A stretch of DNA of 64,000 bases, taken from the NCBI GenBank assembly GCA_025504975.1, contig JANUWI010000009.1, forward strand, positions 930,001-994,000, written 5' to 3'. This document shows, one piece after another, positions 12,701-23,625 of the stretch. This stretch comes from Plenodomus lindquistii. Lineage: Eukaryota; Ascomycota; Dothideomycetes; Pleosporales; Leptosphaeriaceae. Under the pieces are notes generated by a model. The model had not been told where the DNA came from and did not search any database. It saw only the letters and a program-made list of their open reading frames with translations. The position numbers and the translations under genes were made by a program. The first letter of the stretch is position 1; the number at the start of each line of letters is the position of its first letter.

Positions 12701-14490
12701 CCTACGTCCCTCGTCAAGAGAAGATTGATTATGTCGATGAGGTCATCAAGCTGCTGGACATGTCCGAGTATGCTGATGCTGTCGTCGGTGTACCTGGCGA
12801 GGGTCTCAACGTTGAGCAGCGTAAGCGTCTGACTATTGGTGTCGAGTTGGCTGCTAAGCCAGCCCTTCTGCTCTTCTTGGACGAACCGACTTCCGGTCTC
12901 GACTCTCAAACATCGTGGGCTATTCTCGATCTCCTCGACAAGTTGAAGAAGAACGGCCAGGCCATCCTCTGCACCATTCACCAACCTAGTGCCATGTTGT
13001 TTCAGCGCTTTGATCGTCTACTTTTCCTCGCACGTGGAGGACGCACAGTCTACTATGGCGATGTCGGCGAGAACTCGCACATCCTGGTCGACTACTTCGT
13101 TCGCAACGGTAGTCACCCGTGTCCTCCAGATGCCAACCCAGCTGAGTGGATGTTGGAGGTCATTGGTGCCGCGCCTGGTTCCCACACCGACATCGACTGG
13201 CCTCAGACATGGCGTAACTCTCCCGAGTACCGCGAGGTCCAGCGTCATCTTGATGAACTGCAGTCCGAGCGTGCGCAAACCGAGGCCCTTCAACGCACAA
13301 TATCTGCCCAAAAGCGCGAGGACAAGGCCGCTTACCGCGAGTTTGCCGCGCCCTTCACCGTTCAGCTTCGTGAGACCATTGTCCGCGTCTTCCAACAATA
13401 CTGGCGAACACCATCCTACATCTACTCCAAGACCTTCCTCTGTGTCATTACCGGCATCTTTATCGGTTTCTCACTCTACCAGATGCCGAACACGCAGACT
13501 GGGCTTCAGAACCAAATGTTCGCCATCTTCATGTTGCTTACTATCTTCGGTCAATTGGTCCAACAGATTATGCCTCACTTCGTCACACAACGCTCGCTCT
13601 ACGAGGTGCGTGAGCGTCCAAGCAAGGCATACTCGTGGAAAGCCTTCATGATCTCCAACATTATCGTTGAAATGCCATGGAACACGCTCATGGCTGTGAT
13701 CATCTACTTCTGCTGGTACTACCCTATCGGTCTGTACCGTAACGCTTCGCCTACTGACGAGGTCGCCCTCCGCGGTTTCATGATGTTCCTCTTCGTCTGG
13801 ATGTTCATGCTTTTTACCTCGACTTTTACCCACATGATCATTGCTGGCCTCGACTCTGCCGAGACTGGTGGCAACATTGCCAATATCATGTTCTCGCTCT
13901 GTCTCATCTTCTGTGGTGTTCTCGCTCAACCCTCAGCGTTCCCTCGCTTCTGGATCTTCATGTACCGCGTATCGCCCTTCACATACCTTGTGTCTGGCAT
14001 GATGTCAGTCGGTCTCGCCAACAACCTGGTCACTTGTGCCCAGAACGAGTACGTCCTCTTCGAAGCCCCTGACAACCAGACCTGCGAAGAGTACCTCCAG
14101 CCGTACATCGACACAATGGGTGGCTACCTGAACCCAGAGGCTACCAATGGATGCGAGTTCTGTGCCATCAGAGACACGAATGCCTTCCTTGCCAGCATCT
14201 CCTCTAAATACAGCGAAGCGTGGCGCAACTTTGGCATTCTCTGGGCTTACATCATCTTCAATATCGCTGCCGCGCTCGTGTTGTACTGGCTCGTGCGTGT
14301 ACCCAAGAACACGAAGGCGAAGCAGGGTGAGGCAAAAGCCCCTGTCCCAGCTCAACAGCCCGCACACTCTCAACCTTCCCGCGATGGAAGCCCGCGTGGC
14401 GACAAGGAGGAGGTGATTGAGCCGTCTCGATATGCGTCCATTACTGGCGCTGAAACTCCACCTCGTCAAGAGATTTCGGAGAAGGTCTAA
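9732..14490 (+). CDS. PDR-type ABC transporter (ABCG, CDR1/PDR5-like)
   Basis: Plasma-membrane drug or metabolite efflux pump. Exons 9732-12561 and 12617-14490, intron 55 bp placed just after the NBD2 Walker A region; about 1567 residues, full-length (NBD-TMD)2. NBD1 has the fungal PDR form of Walker A near 207 (GPPGSGCST, Cys for the usual Lys), signature VSGGERKR near 323 and a Walker B ending WDNSTRGLDS, with Asn where an active site normally carries Glu. NBD2 has a canonical Walker A GVSGAGKTT near 902, a degenerate signature LNVEQRKRLTIG near 1007 and Walker B LLLFLDEPTSGLDS. Two blocks of about six hydrophobic helices follow the NBDs, with the PDR extracellular loops. The mirror-image degeneracy of the two sites is normal for this family. 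Substrate cannot be read from sequence. Confidence 0.96.
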
Positions 14491-16070
14491 TGACTGTCTC
14501 CCCCTGTTGAATAGACGCGATATCAATTTCGGGGGCGTTCTGTTCCCCTATAAAGTTCTTTGTCTCTCGTCATTGAACTGTTTTGTTTTTGCAAATACGC
14601 TTGCTTCCTTAAAGATTAGACACCCCATCATCCCGCTCAAGCGCTGAGTATCATGCACTTCGCAAGCGATGTTTTTCCACTTGTAGACGTAGTATCTAAT
14701 CAAACATTGAAATACTTCAATGCTAACTCTTTCGCTTCTCACAACTGTTCATGTATGATCGTCTAACGTGGTGTTACAAGTTCCTTAGTTATTATGACCT
14801 ATTTCATCGGCGTCGTTGCGCCTTTTGTGCAATCTGTCAGTGACAGTGGCAGTCAACAAATTATCGATATTTGTCTGGTAAAAGTAAGCTGTGATAGATA
14901 CAATAGTTATTGAGGAAGAAGATTGTGGTTTGCATCCGCATAGACATTGTGGTATGTACGCCTTCATTTCGCCACGGGATCTCCAGTGTCAGGCCTCATA
15001 CTGCAGTGAAAAACTGTTAGTAATATTGCATGCATGTCAATGTACCATATCAAGAAAGCTTCTACAACACATTAACAGCTCGCCGCTAAGCAACATCCAG
15101 AAGATAGTAAGTAGTCAGTGCATCTGCCGTCTCGTGTTCGCATCAGTGTCGCTATGGCTTCCGAAAGCAGACACTGTACCAAGGGTTGTACGAGCCACAT
15201 ACACTGCGAATTCAGATTCACCCATCATACTTATGCTTTCCGAAGTAACTCTGCTGACGACATGGGGCCCATAGTGACCTCAAGCAACAAAACCCTACAG
15301 AATGCAGATAGGCACGCGCGCCTGGTATGCCTCTGCTATCCAAAATAAACATAGCACAAGCCACCACCCAACACGGCCAAGACGGTGAACAAGGCATTAA
15401 ATATACACTATAAGCCCTCCCCCCTAAGTCCAGCTATACCGACAGAAAGCGGATACAGGCGTGAAGTCTGGACTTTTGATATCAAATCGGCAACAGCGCA
15501 GCGGCTGTTTTTCGTTCGGGGCCAAGAGGTAAAGTTTTTCGAGTGCGTGTGTCAGAGGTAACAAGCGACCACTGCGCCAACGACGATTGTAGCAGCCACA
15601 GGCGCGGGCGGACTTTGTATGGATAGATTGGAAATTTGGCGCACCGGTGCAGTGCAGTCTCATCATCATAGTCAGAATACTACTAGTTAGTGTGTAGTGA
15701 GATGGATGGTGATATGGTCATGTATGTCATGTGTCCACTCACTCACATTTGCATCTTGACTAGACCATATTTCATCCGACAATATAGTGAGTGGGTCATG
15801 GTAAGTGAGTAAGCATAGAAACGAAAGCAATTACAAACAAACCACCAATCGACACATCACATGATAGATACCTCCTTCCTCCATCTGAATACCGCTCCTC
15901 ATCAACGACGCCGCTAACGTGCATTACGGACGAACCCTTACCATGGAACATTCGAAGATGTATGGAAAGATGAGGTGCTGCACCAACAACCCTTTGTAAA
16001 CCCTTCGCCCACACACATGAGTGAGTATTCTTTCCATATCTTGGACACGACCTCATCAACAAACTTGATC

Positions 16071-16095
16071 GTTGTTGTTGTTGTTGTTGTTGTTG
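16071..16095. repeat. microsatellite (GTT)n
   Basis: About eight perfect GTT copies in non-coding sequence. Confidence 0.95.
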
Positions 16096-17234
16096 ATTGC
16101 CGACGTCTTTTATTGCTGCACTGCATTAGAAAGCGAAAGGCGTGTGCAACACCTACCTCCAACGACAAATACGACAGACTTCTGATTAACGATTGAGAAA
16201 AAGAAGCGACAATTAGGTTAGTAACTGCACAAAGCTACTCTACTCTTGACCAGACCCACAGGATCACGCGATTATAGTCTTCTCGTTGGTTGGAGAACTG
16301 CGTGCTTGTTTAGGCTGACTGAATGTACGTAGACCTAGACAGAGGGCGTACTACGTCCGCGTGTTTAGATTGATGCTCTTGCTCTCATGGCAGTGCGATT
16401 GCTAATCAGTGAGTCAGGAGTTTCAGACGATGACGAGTTTAACAAAGTCGCTACGCCGGGGAAGGGCCTGCAGTTATTCTTTTCTCCATGATGGCTTTTA
16501 AGCAAGCACAGCCCGAGATCTGATTAGAAGTTGCAGTTTCGCCCATGAACTTAGGCCAGACTTTGTTCCGTTTTCTATTCACATTTTTCATGGCGGCCCC
16601 CAAATAACCGAAGTTTCGCATACAATCAATGACTCCACGACGATATGGTAAGGAACTAATTCACATGGACTAGAGTATGATCTCTGCAATACCTCAAACA
16701 GCGAAATTTATCAATCCACATGAGAGACAGCAATTTGAGAGAGCAAAAAATGTAAGCCACACCTCCAGCGGCCAAGCGGCCTTGATTCTTTGAATTCATA
16801 AGTCGTTAAAAAATTCCAATGTCGTTATTTGGCTGTGAAGCCCATTCATTCTTCGTAGTCTTTCTTTTCGGTCGTTCATATTCGTCGTCAGAAGCTCTCG
16901 TGGTGAAAAGGAAAAAAACAGTACAAGACTAGGAGCAAGCCTTGGGGAGATGATAGGTTGCCCACCTTCGCTGGAAAAAGTCGCTAAAACGCGTGAATAC
17001 CGTCGCTATGCAGCCGTTGGATACGATGAGTGGTAGGAAAAAGCCAACGAGAAGCGTGAAGCAAGCAGTGCAGTGCAGTGTACATCCCAGAGTTAGCCAA
17101 TAAAGGAAATGGATGGTGCGAAACCATTCAAACATGCTGCTCTAGTCTGAATTCGTCATCAGGTAATGGATTAGGTGTCGTCGAGGCTTTGCGAGTATGC
17201 CGATCGTAAAGTCGTCGTCGGCATTTAAGGACGT

Positions 17235-17235
<1 letters not shown>

Positions 17236-17265
<30 letters not shown>
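17236..17265. repeat. microsatellite (GT)15
   Basis: Uninterrupted GT run, just beyond the stop codon of the small - strand gene ending at 17329, so probably in its 3' UTR. Confidence 0.95.
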
Positions 17266-17267
<2 letters not shown>

Positions 17268-17328
17268 TAATGTCGAAAAGTTTGTTGCCATTGACGCGTG
17301 CGTGTCAACATGGGAATTGGCACAGTGC

Positions 17329-17891
17329 TCACACCATGTATCCAGCTTCCCGAAGGCAACCGTTGCACCTTTCGTATGCGCGGACAACGCCACGACCACA
17401 GTAACAGGTCGAAGTCGACGATACCGAAGCCTTACTCGGTCGGCGTCCTACCGAGGCTGAAGTATCGAGTCCGTAATCAGAGTTTCTCGGGCTGGTGTCT
17501 CCGCTCGATGTACTGGCACTGTCGTAGTCATTGGACGAGCCAGTATTACGACGACCGCTGCCGATTGGTGTAGGCAGACCTTGAGCGCCTTGTCCGGGAC
17601 GCTGTGCTGGGAACATTCCGTCGTTGACCGAAAAGTTGCGGCAGATCATGTAGGCTCGCGTGGCTGCAGCGTTCTTTGCAAGGACCTCGCTTTCGTAGTC
17701 GACGTCGGTGGAGTATTCGCGGTTGTTGACGCGGACGGTAGAACCGTAGCCGTAGCGTGTGCGATAGGTTTGAAAGAGGGGGTCTGGCCAGTTCCTTCTT
17801 GCGCAGAGGCCTACAATTGAAGTGTCAATTTGCGAGACTGGCGTGAGATTGAGTGGTGATACACACCAGATAGGTATTGGATGTAGAACAT
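17329..17891 (-). CDS. small protein with dsRBD-like domain and C-terminal Cys motif
   Basis: Two exons: a 25-base first exon (17891-17867, coding MFYIQYLS plus one base) and 17810-17329; the 56-bp intron has a GTGTGT donor and TTGTAG acceptor, and joins in phase to give 168 residues. The segment from LCARRNWPDPLF through STVRVNNREYSTDVDYES to LAKNAAATRAYMICR has the layout of a double-stranded-RNA-binding fold (conserved GYG, hydrophobic strands, Ala-rich last helix). A Ser/Gly-rich linker leads to a C-terminal CYCG...CNGC pattern that could bind zinc. The domain reading is by eye; function is unknown. The next genes on both sides are more than 1.5 kb away. Confidence 0.7.
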
Positions 17892-19421
17892 GGTTGGTGG
17901 TGGACTGGGATTGGACGAAACGGAAGGCTATAGGTAGCTGGGTGTATCAATTTGTAGGGAATGGCAGGGACGTGCGTGGGGCAGATGAAGTTGGGCAAGG
18001 AATGGCGGCTGAGGCGAATTCCAGATTGACAGCGGCAGCCAAGGTTGATTGTCACGGTAGAGATGAAGGGAAGAAACGAGACGGAGAGGTGTATAGATGT
18101 GCAGAGAGCGAGGCGGGACGATGGCTTGCAGTGGACGAAGGAAGCAGGGATGGAAGTGAGCATCTGGATGCCACGGTGGGAGGGTATAATATATTGCAAG
18201 CAGCGGAGCGGCTACCCAAGCGCGCGCAATTGGCCCGCCAGTAAGATACGGGGTCAATTGAGCATCTGGAATAGCGGGTCTTGTTGCGGCTCTCTTTGAG
18301 GACCCATTAGACGATGCGTTGGCGGGCAACGGTCCCAAATTTTTGGTTAGCAGGAGTTTGCAAAGGTGCCCCGTACAGCTTCGCGGGGCTCGCAGTGGCC
18401 ACCAAATTAGCGCAGCAGGGCGTGGGCGTGCAACGGCGTCGGATTCCGGACAATGCAATGGCTCGCAGCTGCAAGTTGGCAGTCGTCAAGGCTGGACATG
18501 GCGATCGGCTTGGTTGATGCTGACGATGGCGTTTGTGTGTGTACTTGATGCATGTACATACAGGCCGACTAATGCACTCGGCAAAGTGGACAACGCAGGT
18601 GGTTACGTCAGAGCGTGGTTGCTGCAAAGCACCGGCAGCAGTCTCGGCGCAGGGTGCTCTGGGACATGCTATGTAGCTCAGCAGCGCGGTTGTCGCGACT
18701 GATGGGGAGCGAGGGCGCAAGAGGTGGATTGGCGGCGAGAGCAGGGCCCGGCTGCATCGCTCGAGGGGTTCCCAGAGACAGCTGGGGTGGGTGGCACGAC
18801 CAGAGGGCGTCAAGCGTGTGCCAACACATCGTACATATGCACCGCACGGGCTCGAGCAACACCCATGGATGGATGCATCTGCCGCCGCATGGGGCAAAGG
18901 ACCAACGGCTGCTACTGCGCCGTCGCCAGTCGCCAGTCGCCAGTCTTGTTGGCGGGGGCTCGAGTGTCGTGCAGGTCCGCCGCCGTCGAGAGATTGCCGG
19001 CCCATGCTCGCAGGCTCGCAGGACTCAAGTCGAGTAGGCACTGAGGTAGAGCAGCGTACCGGTAGAGCACGGTCGCCGTCGACACGGACAACTGGCCTGT
19101 TCTGCTCACCGACTTTCTCCTCATTGCAGCTGGCCGACGGGTACATGGCCCTTCATCTGCCATTGACGGTACAGTGTAGAGTACACGACGTGGATTTGGG
19201 GAGTAGACGTCGACTCCATGGCTAACTGGCGGGGTTGCGACGACGACCCACGCGTTCGAGCACAATCAGCCTTGCCATTCAACATTACACATGGCTCTCC
19301 TCACAATGTCCGACCTGCAACACTGTAGATATCAAACACCACAAAATGCTAATGTGTCCTTGCACCTGCCGACTGACAACTCTACACTCTCTCATCCCTC
19401 ATCCCCCATCATCCCGTCACC
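17892..19421. other. 1.5-kb intergenic region, divergent promoters
   Basis: GC-rich spacer between the divergent dsRBD-like (-) and A/B-barrel (+) genes. Open frames are long here on both strands because stop codons are rare, but none shows domain or codon structure of a gene. Contains a GTCGCCA tandem repeat at 18922-18945. The last 120 bases before the + strand gene are C/A/T-rich leader. Confidence 0.55.
18922..18945. repeat. tandem heptamer (GTCGCCA)3
   Basis: Three perfect copies plus a partial fourth, in non-coding sequence. Confidence 0.85.
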
Positions 19422-19802
19422 ATGCCCAACATTGTCCGCCTCACTCTCTTCAAGCTCGCCGATGAGGCTGTCCTTCAAGAAGCCATTCAGAAATACTCCA
19501 CGCTTGCCAAAGATGCCCTCAAAGTACAACCCTTGTTCTGCCGTGTCCCCACATCAATCCCTAGACCCCTCTGACCATGTACCATACAGCACGGCAAGCC
19601 ATACGTACACCTCTCATCAGCAAACAAGGTCCACAACGACCCCCGCAGCCAGGGCTTCACGCTGCTCGCCCGCACCGTCTTTGAATCAAAAGAGGACATG
19701 GACTTTTTCGACAGCGAGGACGAGGCACACAACGGCATCAAGGCGCTGGTGAAGCCTAAGATTGCCGAGTTGCCTTTGGTCATTTATTCGGATATGGTTT
19801 AG
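19422..19802 (+). CDS. stress-responsive A/B barrel (Dabb) domain protein
   Basis: Exons 19422-19523 and 19590-19802 with a 66-bp intron (GTACAA donor, ATACAG acceptor), 104 residues, the usual size for a single Dabb domain. The start sits in a good context (caccATGC). The protein opens with MPNIVRLTLFKLAD, a first strand typical of the dimeric ferredoxin-like fold, continues with helix VLQEAIQKYSTLAKDALK, and after the intron HGKPYVHLSSANK, with the closing strand ELPLVIYSDMV. Members include plant heat-stable/stress-responsive proteins and small enzymes or cofactor binders; no specific activity can be assigned. It is convergent with the farnesyltransferase gene, stop codons 54 bases apart. 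Confidence 0.75.
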
Positions 19803-19856
19803 AGCTCGCATCATCATCATCCTCGTTAACAATGTAAACCATTAGTCCCCCATCAC

Positions 19857-21354
19857 TCAAAATCCTTCCTTGTCCTCAAAGTACTTCCGACACTCATACA
19901 CTGCCATGTACGGCATCACAAAAATAGGATGCACCGACCTCACCGCATCATCATCATCCCAAACGTCATTGTCCCCATCATACACCCCTTCCGTCTTCCA
20001 GTGGAACGGCGCGCCCAAGTTGCTCGTACCCAGCCCTTTGTTGACATTCTCGTCATAGACATATTTGTGCTGGGCTGCGCTCAGTCCAGCCAAATTGTAG
20101 CAAGTGTGATATGCGTCCGGGTGTTTTCCTGGCTTGTCTCTCAGTCCGCCCTTCTTGTCCTGACAACAGGCGAGGATATATCGAGCCAGTGCTGTTCGGC
20201 TCCAAAGACCGGTGGTCACGGCAGCTTCGACGATAGTCCAACAACCACCCACCCAATGAGAGTAGCAGCCATCCACCAATTTGTTGGTCCTTCCGTTGTA
20301 CCCTCCCTCTGGTGAAGCTTGTCTTGAAGAAAGCCAATGGACCAGGAGAGGGAGATCCAGAAACTTGGGAAGCGTTTCGTTGGGCTTGCCAATAATGGCC
20401 AGGCATCCCAAACCGCAAAAGGCATATGCGCCATGTGCTTCGTTGCCAGGTGCAGCAGAGATGCCGCCGTCCCAGGACTGGCACTTGGACACCCACTCTC
20501 CCAGCCCATCAGTAAAGCTCACGAGTCCATGTTTTCGTGCGGGCGAGTCATGTGGTAGCTCCAGTGGCAGATTGAGAAGAGAAATGACGACTACGGCGCA
20601 AAATGCACCGCGTATGTCTTCTTCGCCGCCGTTTGCCATGGTGAAGCCTCCGTCTGCTTGCTTCATGCGGCCGAGAAAGTGCCAAAGCGTTTTGCGATTA
20701 ATCATTTCATAGGTTTCTCTACCACCAGCCATTGCCAGGGAGAGTACCGAGGCGTATGTGCATGCGAGATGGGGCAGCTGGCCGTAGCCTCCTCCAAAAC
20801 CACCGTCGGGGTGCTGTGCTAGTGAGAATGTGTGTGCAACACTGATTCAGGTCAGCCGGGCTCCTCTTGACTAGGACATGCCATTGTTGATTCGGAACAT
20901 ACCGTTCTTGGTAAGTAGATGTGTCGAAGCCTAGCGCTGTCAAGCCCTGTAAGCACCAGTACACTATCCAAGGGCGCGACGCATCCATCATGGCGAATTG
21001 GCTAGGATAGTCCCCAAGCATCTTTTTCAACATTGGACCGTGTCGTTCTCGTTGTAGCGCCGGGATACCTTTGGTGTTGAGTGGAAAGCTATTTGGATTT
21101 CCTTCCAGATACGGAAGAATGACTTCGCATGTCTTATCTTGAGTCGTAGACGTCTCCGTGACATAGGCATCTCTGATTGGTATCCTCACGGATTCCAGGT
21201 ACGCAATATTGGCCTGCTCCTCCATAGTCGCAGGGCCTATGTCTTCGTACTCGTCGTCAGTGCTCGACAATTCTTCGACACGGTCGGCGGCGGCAACAAT
21301 CTCCTCCAAGCGAGGCGCAAGTGTATCGGCTGGAGATCTTGAGGGGAGAGCCAT
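19857..21354 (-). CDS. RAM1: protein farnesyltransferase beta subunit
   Basis: Catalytic subunit that, with the alpha subunit, attaches farnesyl to CaaX-box proteins such as Ras and pheromone precursors. Exons 21354-20903 and 20841-19857, intron 61 bp, about 478 residues, normal for fungal homologues. The alpha-alpha barrel repeats are visible as QHPDGGFGGGYGQLPHLACTY (spanning the join region), QADGGFTMANGGEEDIRG, SWDGGISAAPGNEAHGAY and EGGYNGRTNKLVDGCYSHW. Predicted zinc ligands are Asp341 and Cys343 (KLVDGCYS) and His396 (AYHTCYNL), matching the Asp/Cys/His triad of the family. The N-terminal about 40 residues are acidic and variable. No missing key residue was seen. Confidence 0.95.
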
Positions 21355-21750
21355 TTCTCCTTAAGACATGTGCCTCAATGCCCCGATGTAGTCACGATGA
21401 AGATGGGAGGTTGTGATAGGCTGCTGTCAACAATGGCGTCCTTGTTGCTTCTTAGTATTGTTCATGGATGACAGCCGCCGGAAGAACGCACGTCATGTCA
21501 TTGTACGGCCTCGAGACTGCACCAGTGGTACATGCAGTAGCTACAGGTAGCCGAGTTGTTCACACTGTTCCAGAAGCAGTGGAAAGCTGAGCAGGTTGTG
21601 TGGAGCGATAGATTTTCGCTTGGCGGGGTCACGCCAACAGTCCTTGCGAGCACCGAGGCTCTCCCATGCTTTTCATTTCAAGGGTCTACCTCAAAAGCTA
21701 ACAACGCTACATGGCTGCCCGCAGACTCTATTTCTGCAACAGAACATTGT
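21355..21750. other. intergenic region upstream of RAM1
   Basis: Nearly 400 bases between the RAM1 start and the 3' end of the cupin gene (both - strand). Nothing coding seen; presumably RAM1 promoter and cupin 3' flank. Confidence 0.6.
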
Positions 21751-22299
21751 TCAATCTGAAGACCGCACGCCTGGCATGCCACCCAATTCCTCACCCGCAG
21801 TCTTGCCCGCCAGCTGCAAGGGTTTACTCTCTTGCAAGACAAACAGCATGCGCGTCCACTCGGTCTCACTCGGGTTGATCCACTGATGCATGGTCCCTCT
21901 CTGGATAGCAACGTCCCCCCTCTTCATCAATCGCTTCTCTCCACTATCCAGTAACAACTCGATCTCGCCCTCAAGCACGGTACCATAGTCCAGACTCACT
22001 GTCCGATGCATCGTACACTTTGTGCCAGGGGGGATGTCGACATGACGAAGGACAGTGCCCCCTGAGACCACCAGCCCTGGTGCGCTCTTGAGGTAATTCT
22101 CATAGACCTTGAGATCCTTGTCTTCGTTCATGTCGACGGGGAATCCTTTGGTGGTGTAGCTTAGTGCAAAGGCCAACCCGTCATCGTTTGGCTTCATTTT
22201 GCTCTCCTCGTCAAAGGCTTTGCTGAAAATCGCTTGGCCGTCGCTGTTGTGGGTAGTGACATAGCGATGGATTTTGGGCAGCGCTCCAACGTGTGCCAT
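21751..22299 (-). CDS. cupin-2 domain protein
   Basis: Single exon, 182 residues. The ATG at 22299 is the first in frame and has A at -3 and G at +4; the frame stays open upstream but without another ATG. The conserved barrel lies at about 90-160: GTVLRHVDIPPGTKCTMHRTVSLDYGTVLEGEIELLL corresponds to cupin motif 1 with one clear His (MHRT) and the conserved glycine of the turn; motif 2 is GDVAIQRGTMHQWINPSE with its His. Such fungal cupins are found both as stand-alone metabolic enzymes and beside aromatic or polyketide genes; here neighbours are housekeeping genes, so no pathway is suggested. Metal-binding residues look only partly conserved. Confidence 0.85.
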   Translation of the reverse strand: MAHVGALPKIHRYVTTHNSDGQAIFSKAFDEESKMKPNDDGLAFALSYTTKGFPVDMNEDKDLKVYENYLKSAPGLVVSGGTVLRHVDIPPGTKCTMHRTVSLDYGTVLEGEIELLLDSGEKRLMKRGDVAIQRGTMHQWINPSETEWTRMLFVLQESKPLQLAGKTAGEELGGMPGVRSSD

Positions 22300-23625
22300 A
22301 CTGGGTGCTGTTGAGGATGAATGTACGGTTGGGATGAGAGGTAGAAGTTCCGATACAGGGCAAGAGGATGTGAGATTGACCAAAGGCTGACTGGAGCAAA
22401 CTATTCTTACAAGGAAACCAGAATCTGTATACAGCCTTGGTTATGTGCCATACATGTTATACAAAGCACGGGAAACGAGCATGAAGCCGGAGTCCGGCAG
22501 TGGGGAAAGGATTGAGCCTTCCGCAATCCCCATGTCCGGAAATGAGTGATGTTAGATGCCAGAAGTCAGTGCATAGGCTGAGATCAGAAGTCGTGCATCT
22601 ACAACCCAGAAGTCTTGTATAGGTCAGGATGTTGATACAAGTCTGGCGACGTCAAGCAAGTTGCTTGTCACTGATTGTGCAGAGCCCTGGATGATGCAAG
22701 GCAGAGGACGGGGTAGCACAAAAGTGCCAACAGTGTTACACAGAACGCGCTGCATGTCATGGGTTGTGTGCCGAGGAAGTGCAGAGGAGACATGGTGATG
22801 GGTGGTTGGCTCATGCTTGGGGAGTGCTGTGGGTACTCTACACAGTACAGTAGGCTGCAGCGACCGACAGACCAGTGGGGGCGGTTGGAGAGGGGCAGAT
22901 CAGGCCAGGCCAGGTGAGGTCAGGTCAGGTCAGATCAGATCAGATCAGACGGGGCTGCTCTACTCAACTAACTCTACATAGTATTCAGTAGTACTCTAGA
23001 GACCAGCCCCTCTCGTCCTCTGCACAGTATTAGTAGGGTACTGTTGGAGTGGAGTAGGCCGGTGTAGAGGAGCAGGATGACGGGGGATCGTCAGGATTGG
23101 AGTGCTGTGCCGAGCGATGAGCGACGACGGGGGCGATGGCGACAGCTGTGCATGCGGTTGCGGGGGCTTGATTGGGGGAGCTCGAGGTGCAGGCGCAAGA
23201 CATGCGTGTCCCTCGCGCGCATTCGGCCGGCGTGAATGATGTGCTGCGGGAAGAGGCTTGTTTCGTCCAACCGCCAGGCTGCTCAACACCTACACGGTAC
23301 AGTGCAAGTGTGCTCTAGAATGCGACTTTTGACTTTGTGGCGACTGGATGCAGGCAAGTCTGTTGAGTGCAGAGCCTTTTCGGGCGGGCGTGGCCATGGC
23401 ATGGTGCGGGCGGGGGGCTGGCACCCTGGCGCTACGGCGGGGGCGCTAGGCCCAGAGGGGCGCAAGCGGCGGGCCTCGATTGGCAGTGTGGGGATGCGAG
23501 TCGCAGCTGCCTCACCGCTACTTTGGTGGGCTGCTGCTGAGTCTGACCGCCTGCCCGTCCGGCCAGAGCAGCCTCAGACTGGCTGACCGGAGCCATTCTC
23601 GACTCTCTCACCCACCACTCTCTCC
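22300..23625. other. 1.3-kb intergenic region, divergent promoters
   Basis: Between the divergent cupin (-) and Zn cluster (+) genes. Contains a GGTCA/GATCA pentanucleotide array at 22896-22949; no gene seen. Confidence 0.6.
22896..22949. repeat. imperfect pentanucleotide array (AGGTC/AGATC)
   Basis: Runs of CAGGC, CAGGT and CAGAT units: two GCCAG-type, three GGTCA and four GATCA copies in a row, with blockwise change from GGTCA to GATCA. Confidence 0.85.

Larger units (their letters stand above)
14491..17328. other. 2.8-kb intergenic region with microsatellites
   Basis: No gene I can support. Holds the 3' flank of the ABC transporter, AT-richer sequence, a (GTT)n tract at 16071-16095 and a (GT)n tract at 17236-17265. 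A short hydrophobic frame on the - strand around 15395-15345 and a 68-codon hydrophobic frame at 17135-16929 (-) are noted as weak possibilities under findings and rejections. Confidence 0.55.

Noticed and set aside
16929..17135. 68-codon hydrophobic - strand ORF with a real ATG
   Set aside because: Two hydrophobic stretches but no family resemblance, and it lies downstream of the dsRBD-like gene; kept out for lack of support.
18307..19146. 279-codon - strand frame in the spacer
   Set aside because: Cys/Arg/Ser-rich composition, several overlapping long frames on both strands, no motif; consistent with GC-rich non-coding DNA.
22300..22383. 28-codon upstream extension of the cupin frame
   Set aside because: Open but without an ATG, and the ATG at 22299 has good context.
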